Below, one piece after another: positions 1 through 9,565 of a stretch of 64,000 bases of DNA; the first letter of the stretch is position 1; each line of letters begins with the position of its first letter. The position numbers were made by a program, and so were the translations under genes. Source of the stretch: Gyromitra esculenta (Eukaryota > Ascomycota > Pezizomycetes > Pezizales > Discinaceae); assembly GCA_038503075.1 (NCBI GenBank), contig JBCAML010000008.1, positions 248,001 to 312,000 of the forward strand, written 5' to 3'. Under the pieces are notes generated by a model. It was not told the origin of the DNA. It did not search any database and saw only the letters and a list, made by a program, of their open reading frames with translations.

Positions 1-516
1 TTGTTTAGGGGCACAGTGGGTGGTGCAGAATTCAGAGTTGAATTCAATGCTTTTGTTTGCGAATTGTAGATGAACGTCATGGAGGTTCATCCAGGGGATA
101 CCGAGTACTAGGGGGTAATGGCCTAGCTTGGTGACGAAAAAAGGGACTCTTTCAGCGTGTTGTTGGATAGAGAGTCCCACGTGGCAAAGGTGGGTGATAT
201 CTCCCGAGGCAATTGTTCGGCCGTCAATGACTTCCAATTGACGGGTGGTTTTAAGGGGAGATAGGGGTAGGGAATGGTGACGCACGAAGTTTTCATCAAT
301 GAAAGCGAACCCTGAGGCTCCAGTGTCAAGAAGTGCGTGTGTTTTTATGATTTTATTTTGGTGGGAAAGGTTACAAGAAATTACAAAATGTTCCCCGTCC
401 AAAGTATCCTCCACACACACGTCCGACACCGAAAACCCAGAAATAGAGAACGCTGACAAAGGAGAAAAAGAAACCAGAGCAGGGTCACTAGGCGACTCTG
501 GTTGAACTAGTTTAAA
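1..516 (-). CDS. Pol polyprotein start (aspartic protease), copy 1, partial
   Basis: The frame is entered by -1 slippage at the end of gag and is open to the window edge. It encodes the retropepsin region with the catalytic Asp-Thr-Gly-Ala motif in the context LLDTGASGFAFID. The LGIPWM segment typical of gypsy proteases lies further on. The translation is nearly identical to the first ~160 residues of pol in copy 2. There is no initiator ATG of its own, which fits expression only as a Gag-Pol fusion. It is cut by the left end of the window, so RT, RNase H and integrase are not visible for this copy. Confidence 0.82.
472..516 (-). promoter_or_regulatory. Putative gag-pol -1 ribosomal frameshift signal, copy 1
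   Basis: On the minus strand the slippery heptamer T TTA AAC occupies 516-510 in the gag frame and is followed at once by the gag stop TAG (509-507). After a 6-nt spacer comes a perfect 8-bp stem, AACCAGAG (503-496) paired with CTCTGGTT (479-472), with a 16-nt loop. Slipping back one base gives exactly the open pol frame. The stem is identical in copy 2, although the loop differs. Confidence 0.75.
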
Positions 517-1760
517 GACTCAACTGAGTCTGCTGCATCAAAGGCAGGAAAGCGAGGCGGCAAAGGTGGTGGAAAAGCAGAAGGAGCAGGGGGAGCAGCG
601 GCGGAGTTAGTAACGGCTCCTCTCATAGCGGGACGCTTGGAGGCGGAGGGGCAATTGGAAAAGATATGTCCCTCGCCGGCGCAAAATAGACAGCGATTAT
701 TGGTCTGTCTCCATGCTTTTTCTTCGGTCGATAGCTTTCTCCTCCCGTTAACTTGAACGTAACGCTGTTCAGGAGCTGGGCGAGAAGTGGAGGTACGGCC
801 AAAAGAGAGATCCATAGGGACAAGTCCTCCAGGGGCGAACGAGGAGGAGGCAGGGGTGAAAGCGGCAGGGGCGGCAGCGGGGGCGGTAAACTGTCCCATG
901 GTGTTGCGGGCAGCATTTTTTTTTTCTTCCCTTCTTGCTCGGATACGATTATCCAGGCGGAGAAGGAAGGCGCAGAGGGAAGTGAAGGTGGTGGAGAAGT
1001 CGGCAACAGTTACTACCGCTTCTTTCAGCTCGTCTGACATGCCGAACTCCAGGGCATCATTCTTGGCAGACTCATCGTAGTTAAAGCGTCCCATGATTCG
1101 TTGGAAGTCGGCAAGGTAAGCGGAGAAATCCCTTTTTCCTTGTCGGAGTTGATGTAGCTCACGACGAGCGGTGCAGAGGGGGTCTGGGTCGCCGAAGGCT
1201 GTTTCTAGGGCGGTGATTAGATCGGCGGCGGAGTTCCAGGTGGTAGTTCCGTCGGGGAGGACGGAGTGACGGATTTGTTCGAGGGCTGCTCCCTCAAGGC
1301 GGCTAATGGCATACAATATCATATTATTGTTGCTGGAAAATCGGTCGGCATTGACCGAGAGTTTCGATCTGAGTTGTAGAACGAACCCGGGGAGTTTGTC
1401 GCGAGACCCGTTGAATTTATCTGGGTCAGGCATTTTGTCGGAGCGGCCTCCTTGCGTGTGAGCGGGAGGCGCTGGTGGCGGTGGTGCAGGCGGAGGAAGA
1501 GCGGCGTTACGGAGGCGAGCGACTTCTGCTTCAGCCGCTTGCAGTTGGGACTAGCAAGTGTTGAACCTTGCCGTCATGTTGTTTCTTTCCTGTACAGCTT
1601 CTTCAAGCTGTAGGTCTGCATAGGTGAGGTTCTCGATCCGTTGTTAGTAATGGGATCGAACTTCCTCATAAGCAGAGGCGAGGTCGGTGTTGGCGGCAGC
1701 TTGGAAATTCTCAAAGGTAGGGAAAGTCCAGGGGGCAGGGGCAGGGGCGGGATTGCTCAT
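507..1760 (-). pseudogene. Gag polyprotein, copy 1, with two nonsense mutations
   Basis: Capsid-nucleocapsid protein of the gypsy element. The likely start ATG is at 1758-1760. A capsid-like region is followed by a CCHC zinc knuckle (CLFCAGEGHIFSNC) near the C-terminus and a proline-rich tail. Against copy 2 it has TAA at 1644-1646 and TAG at 1551-1553, where copy 2 keeps glutamine codons. Both changes are CAR to TAR, that is C to T. An open stretch remains from 1433 to 507. The break means full-length Gag cannot be made from this copy. Confidence 0.85.
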
Positions 1761-1818
1761 GGCGGCGTTGGTGGTTTTGTGGCAGCGTAAAAAAGCAGGG
1801 TAGAGGGTGTGGATGAGG

Positions 1819-1829
1819 AAGCAATGTAA
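1819..1829 (-). promoter_or_regulatory. Primer-binding site, copy 1 (self-priming type)
   Basis: Directly after the 5' LTR the minus strand reads TT then ACATTGCTT. This is complementary, with one mismatch, to AAGCAACGT inside the same LTR, at the predicted start of the transcript. Copy 2 has the perfect version of this pairing. Confidence 0.6.
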
Positions 1830-2239
1830 TCTCAAGGGGCGAGGTTTATCTTCAAGCTCTCAGGTATCCCCCGAGATGAGCAGTGCTACTTGAAGGGAAA
1901 ACTAAGCGACGAGAGTGTTTACGGAATTCCACAGGCTCTACGAAGTGTTCAAGTATAGATGACTTGAGGACGGCGACAGCGTATGGTTATGAGGTATAAC
2001 CGAGGTTTGTATTGTGAAATACAAGAGTGTACTATAGAAGACGTTGCTTAAAGAAAGAAGAAGGAAAAGTACAACAAGAGGGGAAATCCCTTCGCTTATA
2101 TATCACTTTCCAACTCGTTCGATGACAAAGACTTGACTCACTGCAACGGAAACCCAACGAAACACAGAGAACAACAACGTAACACAACAACCTTATACCC
2201 ATGCATCTAATAAAACAACGAAAACAGTTATCCATGAAA
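1830..2239 (-). mobile_element. 5' LTR of copy 1
   Basis: This is a 410-bp LTR of the common family. On the plus strand it begins TCTCAAGG and ends CCATGAAA, so in element sense it reads TTTCATGG...CCTTGAGA. It contains a TATATAA-like box, the conserved AAGCAACGT start motif and the U5 hairpin with GGATA loop. Confidence 0.85.
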
Positions 2240-2363
2240 CTCTCACTGCTTTAAAAACACCCAGACAACTTGAAGTTATCGATGGTCGCCCCGTTGCCTC
2301 AGGAGATATTACCCACATCACCAACCTCAATTTGACTATTCAAAATCCCCAAGAATAAGCCCC

Positions 2364-2772
2364 TTTCACGGATTAGAATTGGGTAATAGGTTAGGATGGG
2401 GTTATTGGTTGTTACAAGTCATTTTCTCATATAATGTTATTGTTATTTGGTTAGGTTTCGGTTATGAGTCAGAGCATGGAAAAAGCAGGGTATTTAAGAG
2501 ATGGATTCTGGTCGCTTGTTCTCCTTCTCCGTTTCTTCCTTTAAGCAACGTTCTCGTTTGACTTGTACTAGTATTACTTTAATAATACCTCGATTCTACT
2601 TCAGAATACTTGCTGTCCCTAGTTACCTCGCTGCACTTATCTCCCCTTGGGATAGACCATACGTAGAACTTGTAGAAACATTGCACTCCTCGAACGTGTT
2701 AAGTACTTCATTTAGTAGCACTGCTCACCTTCAGGGATACTGAAGGGCTTAACAAGGAATCCAACCGTGAGA
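2364..2772 (+). mobile_element. Solo LTR without target duplication, at a deletion in copy A pol
   Basis: A 409-bp LTR from TTTCACGG to CCGTGAGA. The flanks are unlike each other (AGCCCC left, GATCT right). Relative to copy 2, about 60 codons of the protease-RT linker are missing at this point. This fits recombination between two LTRs inserted at different places, with loss of the DNA between them. Confidence 0.8.
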
Positions 2773-3324
2773 GATCTCTGCTCCAGTCAAACTTAATGTT
2801 TCCTTCATCAATGCCGCTAGCTTTAGGACCCTTACTCGACAACGGTCCCTACAAGCATACACAATGTCCCTCTACGAAATTAATAGAGTCCTAGAGGAAA
2901 AAACTACCAAAGAAGAATGGAAAGCAAGGATTCCCGCAGAGTACCATGACTTCTTGGATATGTTCGACAAGAAGAAAGCCCAAGGCCTATCCCCCCGATG
3001 ACCATATGACCATAAAATACAACTCCAAGAAGGAAAAGAAGCCCCTTCCGGCCCCTTGTATGGATTGTCCTGAGAGGAACTAATATTCCTAAAAAAATAC
3101 ATTGAAGATAACCTGGAAAAAGGCTTTATCCGAGCCAGTTCTTCTCCTGCCGGATCCCCTGTCCCCTTCATTAAAAAGGCTGACGGATCCCTTCAGTTAT
3201 GTGTGGACTATCGAGGCATAAATGCGATCACAGTAAAAGATTGCTATACCTCTCCTCTTATCTGAGAAACCCTTGACCGATTAGCAAAAGCACAATGGTA
3301 CACAAAATTGGACCTCTGGGATGG

Positions 3325-3777
3325 TCTCAAGGAGTGAGATCTCGTCAAGCCCTCTGGTATCCCCAAAGGTGAGCAGTGCTACTTGAATGAGAACTAGCGA
3401 CGAGAGTTTAGGAGAGAATTCCACAGGCTCTACGATCAAGGGGAGTTAAGATGACTCCGACAGCGAAACCATGTTGATGTAGTGGCGTGATAGGAAGAGA
3501 AGTATCACGGAGACGACGAAGGATTTATGTGGGAATCCTGGCTTGTATTGTAGGATACAAGTAGAGTGGCAATAGAAGACATTGCTTAAAGAGAAGAGAA
3601 GAAAACATACAACAAGAGGGGAACACCCTTCACTTATATACCCATAATCCCACTTTTCGCTGACCATCATATGACTCATTATAACTGAAACCCAAAGAAA
3701 CGCAAAGAACAACAACAAAACATAGCAACCAAATACCCGTTACACCAAACTAGTCAACGAGACAACCATCCATGAAA
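3325..3777 (-). mobile_element. Solo LTR in copy A RT, TSD GATGG
   Basis: A 453-bp LTR, TCTCAAGG...CCATGAAA on the plus strand. It is flanked by GATGG at 3320-3324 and 3778-3782. Removing it and one GATGG rejoins the RT reading frame (KLDLWDG then YHQIRIAEG). Confidence 0.9.
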
Positions 3778-4108
3778 GATGGCTACCATCAAATCCGCAT
3801 TGCTGAAGGCGATGAATGCAAAACAGCTTTCCGGACCCAATACAGCCTCTATGAATACCAAGTTATGCCTTTCGGCTGAACCAACACCCCCAGTACCTCT
3901 CAAAGATTTGTCAATGATTGCCTAATGGAATACCTAGATATCTTCTGTACTGCTTATCTCAATAATATACACATCTATAACGATACTTTTGCAAAACATC
4001 AGGTCCATGTCAGAAAAGTCCTTCAAACCGTCAAGGAAAATGACATCCTCCTGAAACCCAAGAAATGTGAATTCGAAGTACAAACTACTAAGTACTTAGT
4101 ACTCATAC

Positions 4109-4520
4109 TTTCACGGATCGAAGCGAGGAAGTAGGTTAGGACTATGTTAAATGGTTGAGACGGATTTCGGTTATTGGGTACAATGTCTTTGTGTTTTGAT
4201 TGTTGTCGGAAGGATGGTTGTATTACGGAAAAGCTGGGTATTTAAGGGAAGGATTTTGGTCGTTCTTGTCTTTTCTCTTCTTCTTCTCTTAAGCAACGTT
4301 CTCGTTTACCTTTTATTGTAATTGTGGAATACTACCTCGGTTCTACCTCAGAACCCTCGCTGTCGCTGTTTACTTCACTGCACTTATCTGGCCTGGAGAT
4401 AACCCCCTCGTAGAACTTGTAGAAACGTCGCGTACTTTGAACTTGTTGTTTATCTCGCTTAAGTAGCACTGCTCACCTTCAAGGATACTGAAGGGCTTAT
4501 CAAGGAACCCAACCATGAGA
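4109..4520 (+). mobile_element. Solo LTR in copy A RT, TSD CATAC
   Basis: A 412-bp LTR, TTTCACGG...CCATGAGA, flanked by CATAC at 4104-4108 and 4521-4525. It interrupts the RT frame just after the KCEF..Q motif and TKYL segment. Confidence 0.9.
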
Positions 4521-4582
4521 CATACTCACCCCCAATGGCATTAAAATGGACGAGGAGAAACTCAAAGCCGTCCGGGAATGGG

Positions 4583-4992
4583 TCTCAAGGGGCGAGGTTC
4601 TTGCTAAGCTCTTTGGTATACCCAAAGATGCGCAGTGCTACTTAGCGAGAAACAAGCGACAAGAAGAGTGTGAGGATTCCACAGGCTCTACGTGTGTGTT
4701 GAGTCTTGGCAACTTGAAGACAGTGACAGTGAAGGTGTGAGAGGTGCAACCGAGGTTTGTATTTATAAAAATACAAAGAGTGTACAATAGAAGACGTTGC
4801 TTAAAGAAAGAAGAAGGAAAAGTACAACAAGAGGGGAATTCCCTTCGCTTATATACCTATAATCCATCTCTCCAATGACTAACATGTGACTCATTGTAAA
4901 GAAAACCAAGGGAAACATATCGAAACAATAACAAGACAGAACAACCGAACACCTGTACAACCAACCACGCGACAAAACAACCATCCATCAAA
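4583..4992 (-). mobile_element. Solo LTR in copy A, TSD ATGGG
   Basis: A 410-bp LTR starting TCTCAAGG and ending CCATCAAA (one change from the usual CCATGAAA). It is flanked by ATGGG at 4578-4582 and 4993-4997. Confidence 0.88.
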
Positions 4993-5041
4993 ATGGGGTA
5001 CGCCAAAAACTGTCAAGGATGTCCAGGCCTTCCTAGGGTTT

Positions 5042-5453
5042 TCTCAAGGAGCGAGATTCTCGTCAAGCTCTCAGGTATCCCCCGAGATAAGCAGTGCTAC
5101 TTGAACGAGAAACCAACGACAAGAGAGTGTACGGAGATTCTACAGGCTCTACTAGTGGTTCAAGTTATGATGACTTGAAGACGGCGACAGCGAAAGATTA
5201 CGAGGGGTAATCTGAGTTTGTATTTATAAGATACAGTGAGCGTGCAATAGAAGACGTTGCTTAGGGAAAGAAGAAGGAAAAGTACAACAAGAGGGGAAAG
5301 CCCTTCGCTTATATACCACATTCCAACTCTTTCGATGACAAAGACATGACTCATTGTAATAGGAAACCCATAAAAACGCAAAGAACAAACATCAAAACAC
5401 AACGACCATGTACCCATGTACCCGACCCATCAACGAAACATCCATCCATGAAA
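5042..5453 (-). mobile_element. 3' LTR of copy 2
   Basis: A 412-bp LTR, reading TTTCATGG...CCTTGAGA in element sense. Its R-start motif AAGCAACGT (plus 5254-5262) matches the copy 2 primer-binding site in 9 of 9 bases. Confidence 0.92.
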
Positions 5454-5466
5454 GTAGCCCCCCCTC
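5454..5466 (-). promoter_or_regulatory. Polypurine tract of copy 2
   Basis: On the minus strand GAGGGGGGGCTAC lies between the pol stop codon and the LTR start. This is where plus-strand DNA synthesis would be primed. Copy B has the matching AAGGGGGGGACTAC just before its LTR at 20638. Confidence 0.8.
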
Positions 5467-8400
5467 ATAGCCGTGAGCTCCTGCGAACACTAACCACTTC
5501 TTCCTTTGGTTTGTCTGGATATTGTCGATGGAAAGAATCTACTGCCTCTGTCTCCTCATGGTACTCTGCAGGTTCCCAAGTGGGTAGTGCATAGCCAGTC
5601 CACTCGACCAAGTATTGAAGTTTTCCGCGACGTAAACGGGAATCTAGAATGCTATTGACAAGGTATTCCTCGTGATCATTAACTTGAACCGGTGGGGGTG
5701 GTACGATGACTTGGCCTGGAAGGGGGTCGACGGGAGCTGCTTTAATGAAAGAAACGTGAAATACAGGATGATACTTCATTGAACTTGGGAGATCAATCTC
5801 GTAGGCATAGGCTGAAATAACATGCTTCACCGGGAACGGGCCACTCCATTTCCAATCCAACTTCTTTGAGTTTCGCGTTGTCCTCATGTTTTTCATCGAT
5901 ACAAACACCTCGTCTTTTTCTTTAAACGATGGAGCAGGGGTATGGTGCCGATTTGTGCTTGACTCGAAGATGTCCTGGGCTGTTCTCATCTGTATTCGGA
6001 GGAAGTCCCTAAGTTCTTCCATTTTAGAAGCGAAGTCGTCAGCATCGAGGGTCTGGAGAGAGCGGTCGTTGGAGACGATCAAGGTATCAACGCGAGGGTG
6101 ATAGCCATAATTCGCAAAGAAGGGTGTGGCCTTGGTACTGGAGGATTCTTGGTTGTTGGCAGCGAATTCGGCAATGGGTAGCCACTTAGACCAATCATCT
6201 TGTTGGTAGGATACATAACAGCGAAGGTATTGTTCCATTACAGCATTAAGGCGTTCGGTTTGTCCATCAGTCTCTGGATGAAAGGAGGTAGACATGCGGG
6301 CGGCAATATTCAAACGTTGGCAGAGATGCTTCCAAAACTTTGCGGTAAACTGTGTTCCTCTATCGGAGGTAAGATAGGAAGGAAGTCCATGAAGTTTCCA
6401 AACGTTTTGGAGGTATAGTTCGGCAGTCTGTTCGGCGTTGACGGTAGTATTACACGGGATAAGATGTCGCATCTTCGAGAGTCGATCCACGATGACCATA
6501 ATGGCATCAAAGCCATTAGACACTGGGAGGCCGGTGACGAAGTCCATTGATAGCTCCTCCCAGGGGCGATTAGGGATAGGGAGTGGTTTCAGGACGCCAT
6601 GGGTACCGAGGGTGTTTGGTTTAGCTCGTCGACAGATGTGACAGTTTCGGGTATAACGGCCAATATATTCCCTCATCTTTGGCCAATAGAAGTTCCTTGA
6701 AATGAGTTCGAAGGATTTTTCACGTCCTGGGTGGCCAGCTGAGGGGGCGTCGTGATGTCTTTGTAGGATGAGGAGGTGGAGAGGATCATGATCAGGGATA
6801 TAGAGCTTTTGCCGATAATAAAGCCGGCCGTTAACTTCCATACAATCGCCTAAGGTGATTTCTTTGGATTGTCGTTCACCATTTCTAAGTGCTAGAAGGA
6901 TTTTTTGTGGAAACGGGTCAGCACTGTATCCATGATTCATTAAAGTCACGAGGGTGTCATCCAATTCAGCGGGTTCATTTGATAAAGAACCTGAAAACAA
7001 ACTCAGCTTAGGATCGATGTTTCGTTCCTTCAAGACTACTGGGTATTGATGTTGTAGTCTTTCCCCTTCTTCAGGGAGATCTCCTGATCTCCGAGTCAGC
7101 GCATCCGGTTTTCCTCCTTGTACCCCTGGTCTATAAGTAATGACAAAGTCAAAACGTGAGAGATATTCAGCCCATCTGACTTGTCGTCGATTAAGTTGCT
7201 TGGTGGTCATGAAATATTCCAAGTTCTTATAATCAGTAATAACAAAGATGGGTAGCTCGGAACCTTCAAGCTCTGGTCTCCATTCCTCAAAACAGCGTAT
7301 GATAGCTAGAAGTTCCTTATCATAGATCTCGTAGTTGCATTCAGCTGGTGAATGCTTCTTGGAGAAGAAGGCCACAGGATTTCACGGATTAAGGATCGGG
7401 TATAGGGTTAGGTTTCGGTTAGAGGGTTGACATGGATTCGAAGGTTGTGGCATAATGTTATTGCATTTCGGTTGCTGTCTGTTATTGGTTTGATGGGAAA
7501 AGCGGGGTATTTAAATGATGGGTTTTGGTCGTTCTTTGTCTTCTTCTTCTTCTTTCCTTAAGCAACATTCTCGTTTACCTTCTGCTGTAATTATTGAAAT
7601 ACTATCTCGGTTCTACTTCAGAACCCTCGCTGTCGCCGTTCCCCTCGCTGCACTTATCTCGCCTTGAGATATCCCCCTTGTAGAAGTTGTAGAAACGTCG
7701 CGTACTTTGAACGTGTTGTTTACCTCGCTTAAGTAGCACTGCTCACCTTCATGGATACTGAAGGGCTTTGTCGAGGGACTCAACCGTGAGACAGGATGAA
7801 GTATGCCGTTATCGTCGAGTTGGGAAAGAACACCACCGGAGACGAAGTCAGAAGCATCGGATTCCACAAAGATTTTCTTTCGGGGATCGAAGTGGATGAG
7901 TACCGGGGCCTTAGTAAAGACATTCTTCAGGGCTTCAAATGCGAGTTCCGCTTCGACTGTCCATTCGAAAACAATACCCTTTTTTGTAAAAGCGGTAAGG
8001 GGAGCAGCTAAACGGGAGAACCCTAGGATGAATGGTCGGTAACAATTTGCAAAACCAAGAAAGGCTTGTACGTCTTTGATTGACTTTGGGCGATTCCAGT
8101 CCCGGACAGCTTTGAGTTTGTCGTCGTCCATCTTAATACCTTCGGGGGTTAGGATTAGACCGAGGTATTTGATGGATTGCACGTGGAACTCGCACTTCTC
8201 GGGTTTGAGAAGGATATTGTTGGTTTTCAAGGCATCGAGGACCTGTCGGACGTGTATCTTGTGTTCGGCGAGGGTATCACTATAAATGAGGATATCGTCG
8301 AGATAAGCCGTGCAAAAGAGATCCAAGTATTCTCGGAGAGAATCATTGACGAAGCGTTGGAAGGTACCGGGGGCATTGGTAAGGCCGAAAGGCATTACCA

Positions 8401-9565
8401 TGTATTCATAAAGACCGTATCGAGTCCTAAAAGCGGTTTTCCATTCTTCTCCTTCTGCGATGCGGATTTGGTGAAATCCATCTCTGAGGTCTAGTTTGGA
8501 ATACCATTGTGCCTTAGCGAGACAGTTGAGGGTTTCATTAATGAGCGGGGAGGTGTAGCGGTCTTTGAGAGTAAGAACATTGAGGCCTCGGTAGTCTACA
8601 CAAAGGCGTAGGGAACCATCAGGCTTTGCAGCAAAGAGGACGGGAGAACCGGCAGAAGATGAACTGGCACGGATAAAGCCTTTCTCTAAGTTGTTTTCAA
8701 TGTACTTCTTTAGAACTAGAAGCTCATCTCGTGACATGCCGTAGAGTGGGCCAAATGGCGGTTCTTTGCCGTCTTGGAGAGTGATCTTATGATCATAAGG
8801 GCGACGGGGGGGGAGTCCTTGGGCTTTAGCTTTGTCGAACATGTCCAGGTATTCATGGTATTCAGTGGGTATTCGTTGCCTCCATTCCTCTCTAGTAGTC
8901 TTGCTATCGAGGACTCTATTGATCTCATAGAGAGACATGGAATAAACCTGAATGCCTTTTTTTCTGGCAAGTAAACGGAAACTGGCTGCGCCAATAAAGG
9001 CGGCGTTTAGTTTGGCAGGGGGGGGGATGGCGGCGGCGGAGACGATAGGCTGTTTTGGAGCACAGTGGGTGGTGCAGAATTTAGAGTTAAATTCGATGCT
9101 TTTATTGGCGAACTGTAGATGAACGTCATGGAGGTTCATCCAAGGGATGCCAAGTACTAGGGGATAATGTCCTAGCTTGGTCACGAAGAAGGGGGCTTTC
9201 TCGGCGTGCTGTTGGATGGAAAGCTCCAGGTGGCAAAGATTGGTGATATCTCCCGAGGCAATTGTTCGGCCGTCAATGACTTCCAATTGGCGAGGGGTTT
9301 TAAGGGGAGATAAGGGCAGGGAATGGTGACGCACAAAGTTCTCGTCGATGAAAGCGAACCCTGAGGCTCCAGTGTCAAGAAGTGCGTGTGTTTTTATAAC
9401 TTTATTTTGGTGGGAAAGGCTACATGAAACTACAAAATGTTCCCCATCCAAATTATCCTCCACACACACATCCGAAACTGAAAACCCAGAAATAGAGAAC
9501 GCTGACAAAGGAGAAGAAAGAACCAGAGCAGGATCACAAGGCAACTCTGGTTGAACTAGTTTAAA
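5465..9565 (-). CDS. Pol polyprotein of copy 2: protease, RT, RNase H, integrase, chromodomain
   Basis: Entered from gag by -1 frameshifting at 9559-9565, giving about 1224 residues after removal of the LTR at 7380-7791 and one CAGGA. Domains in order: retropepsin with DTGA near residue 60; RT with the TAYLDDILIYSD catalytic motif near residue 415; RNase H with DAS; integrase with an HHCC zinc finger (HHDAPSAGHPG, CHIC) and a DDE core ([28 protein letters not shown]); GPY-like motif (WKWSGPFPVK); and a C-terminal chromodomain (LQYLVEWTGY, TWEP). Chromodomains direct such elements to heterochromatin, which fits the nested insertions here. The stop TGA is at 5465-5467. No catalytic residue is missing, but the solo LTR insertion separates RNase H from the upstream part. 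Confidence 0.93.
7380..7791 (+). mobile_element. Solo LTR inside copy 2 pol, TSD CAGGA
   Basis: A 412-bp LTR, TTTCACGG...CCGTGAGA, flanked by CAGGA at 7375-7379 and 7792-7796. Without it and one CAGGA the RNase H frame reads [10 protein letters not shown] without a break. Confidence 0.93.
9521..9565 (-). promoter_or_regulatory. Putative gag-pol -1 ribosomal frameshift signal, copy 2
   Basis: The slippery heptamer T TTA AAC (minus strand 9565-9559) is in the gag frame and is followed immediately by the gag stop TAG (9558-9556). A 6-nt spacer leads to a perfect 8-bp stem (9552-9545 with 9528-9521). The pol frame is open straight through the heptamer in -1. The UUUAAAC slippery site is a well-established -1 frameshift sequence. 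The downstream stem may be part of a larger structure. Confidence 0.8.

Larger units (their letters stand above)
1..2239 (-). mobile_element. Ty3/gypsy chromovirus copy 1, 5' part (runs off the left edge)
   Basis: Read on the minus strand this is 5' LTR (1830-2239), primer-binding site (1819-1829), gag (507-1760), frameshift signal (472-516) and the start of pol (1-516), which continues beyond the window. It is collinear with copy 2 at 5042-13015. On the right it abuts plus-strand copy A at 2240, so it was probably inserted into that element. The expected 5-bp duplication would be CTCTC (2240-2244), but the other end lies outside the window. Gag has two nonsense codons, so this copy is not autonomous. 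Confidence 0.88.

Noticed and set aside
753..1080. Plus-strand open frames of about 95 codons opposite gag
   Set aside because: They are mirror frames of the conserved gag sequence, Arg/Gly/Glu-rich by composition, and recur as shadows in copy 2.
2032..2235. Short minus-strand frames within the LTRs (also at 3446, 5160, 9797, 12722, 14078, 18122, 19895)
   Set aside because: The same frame recurs in every LTR because the LTRs are copies of one another. They overlap the promoter and have no independent coding support.
1830..2239. LTR copies first read as independent MITEs because of their inverted ends
   Set aside because: The same sequence flanks copy 2 on both sides next to its primer-binding site and polypurine tract, so they are LTRs of the gypsy family.
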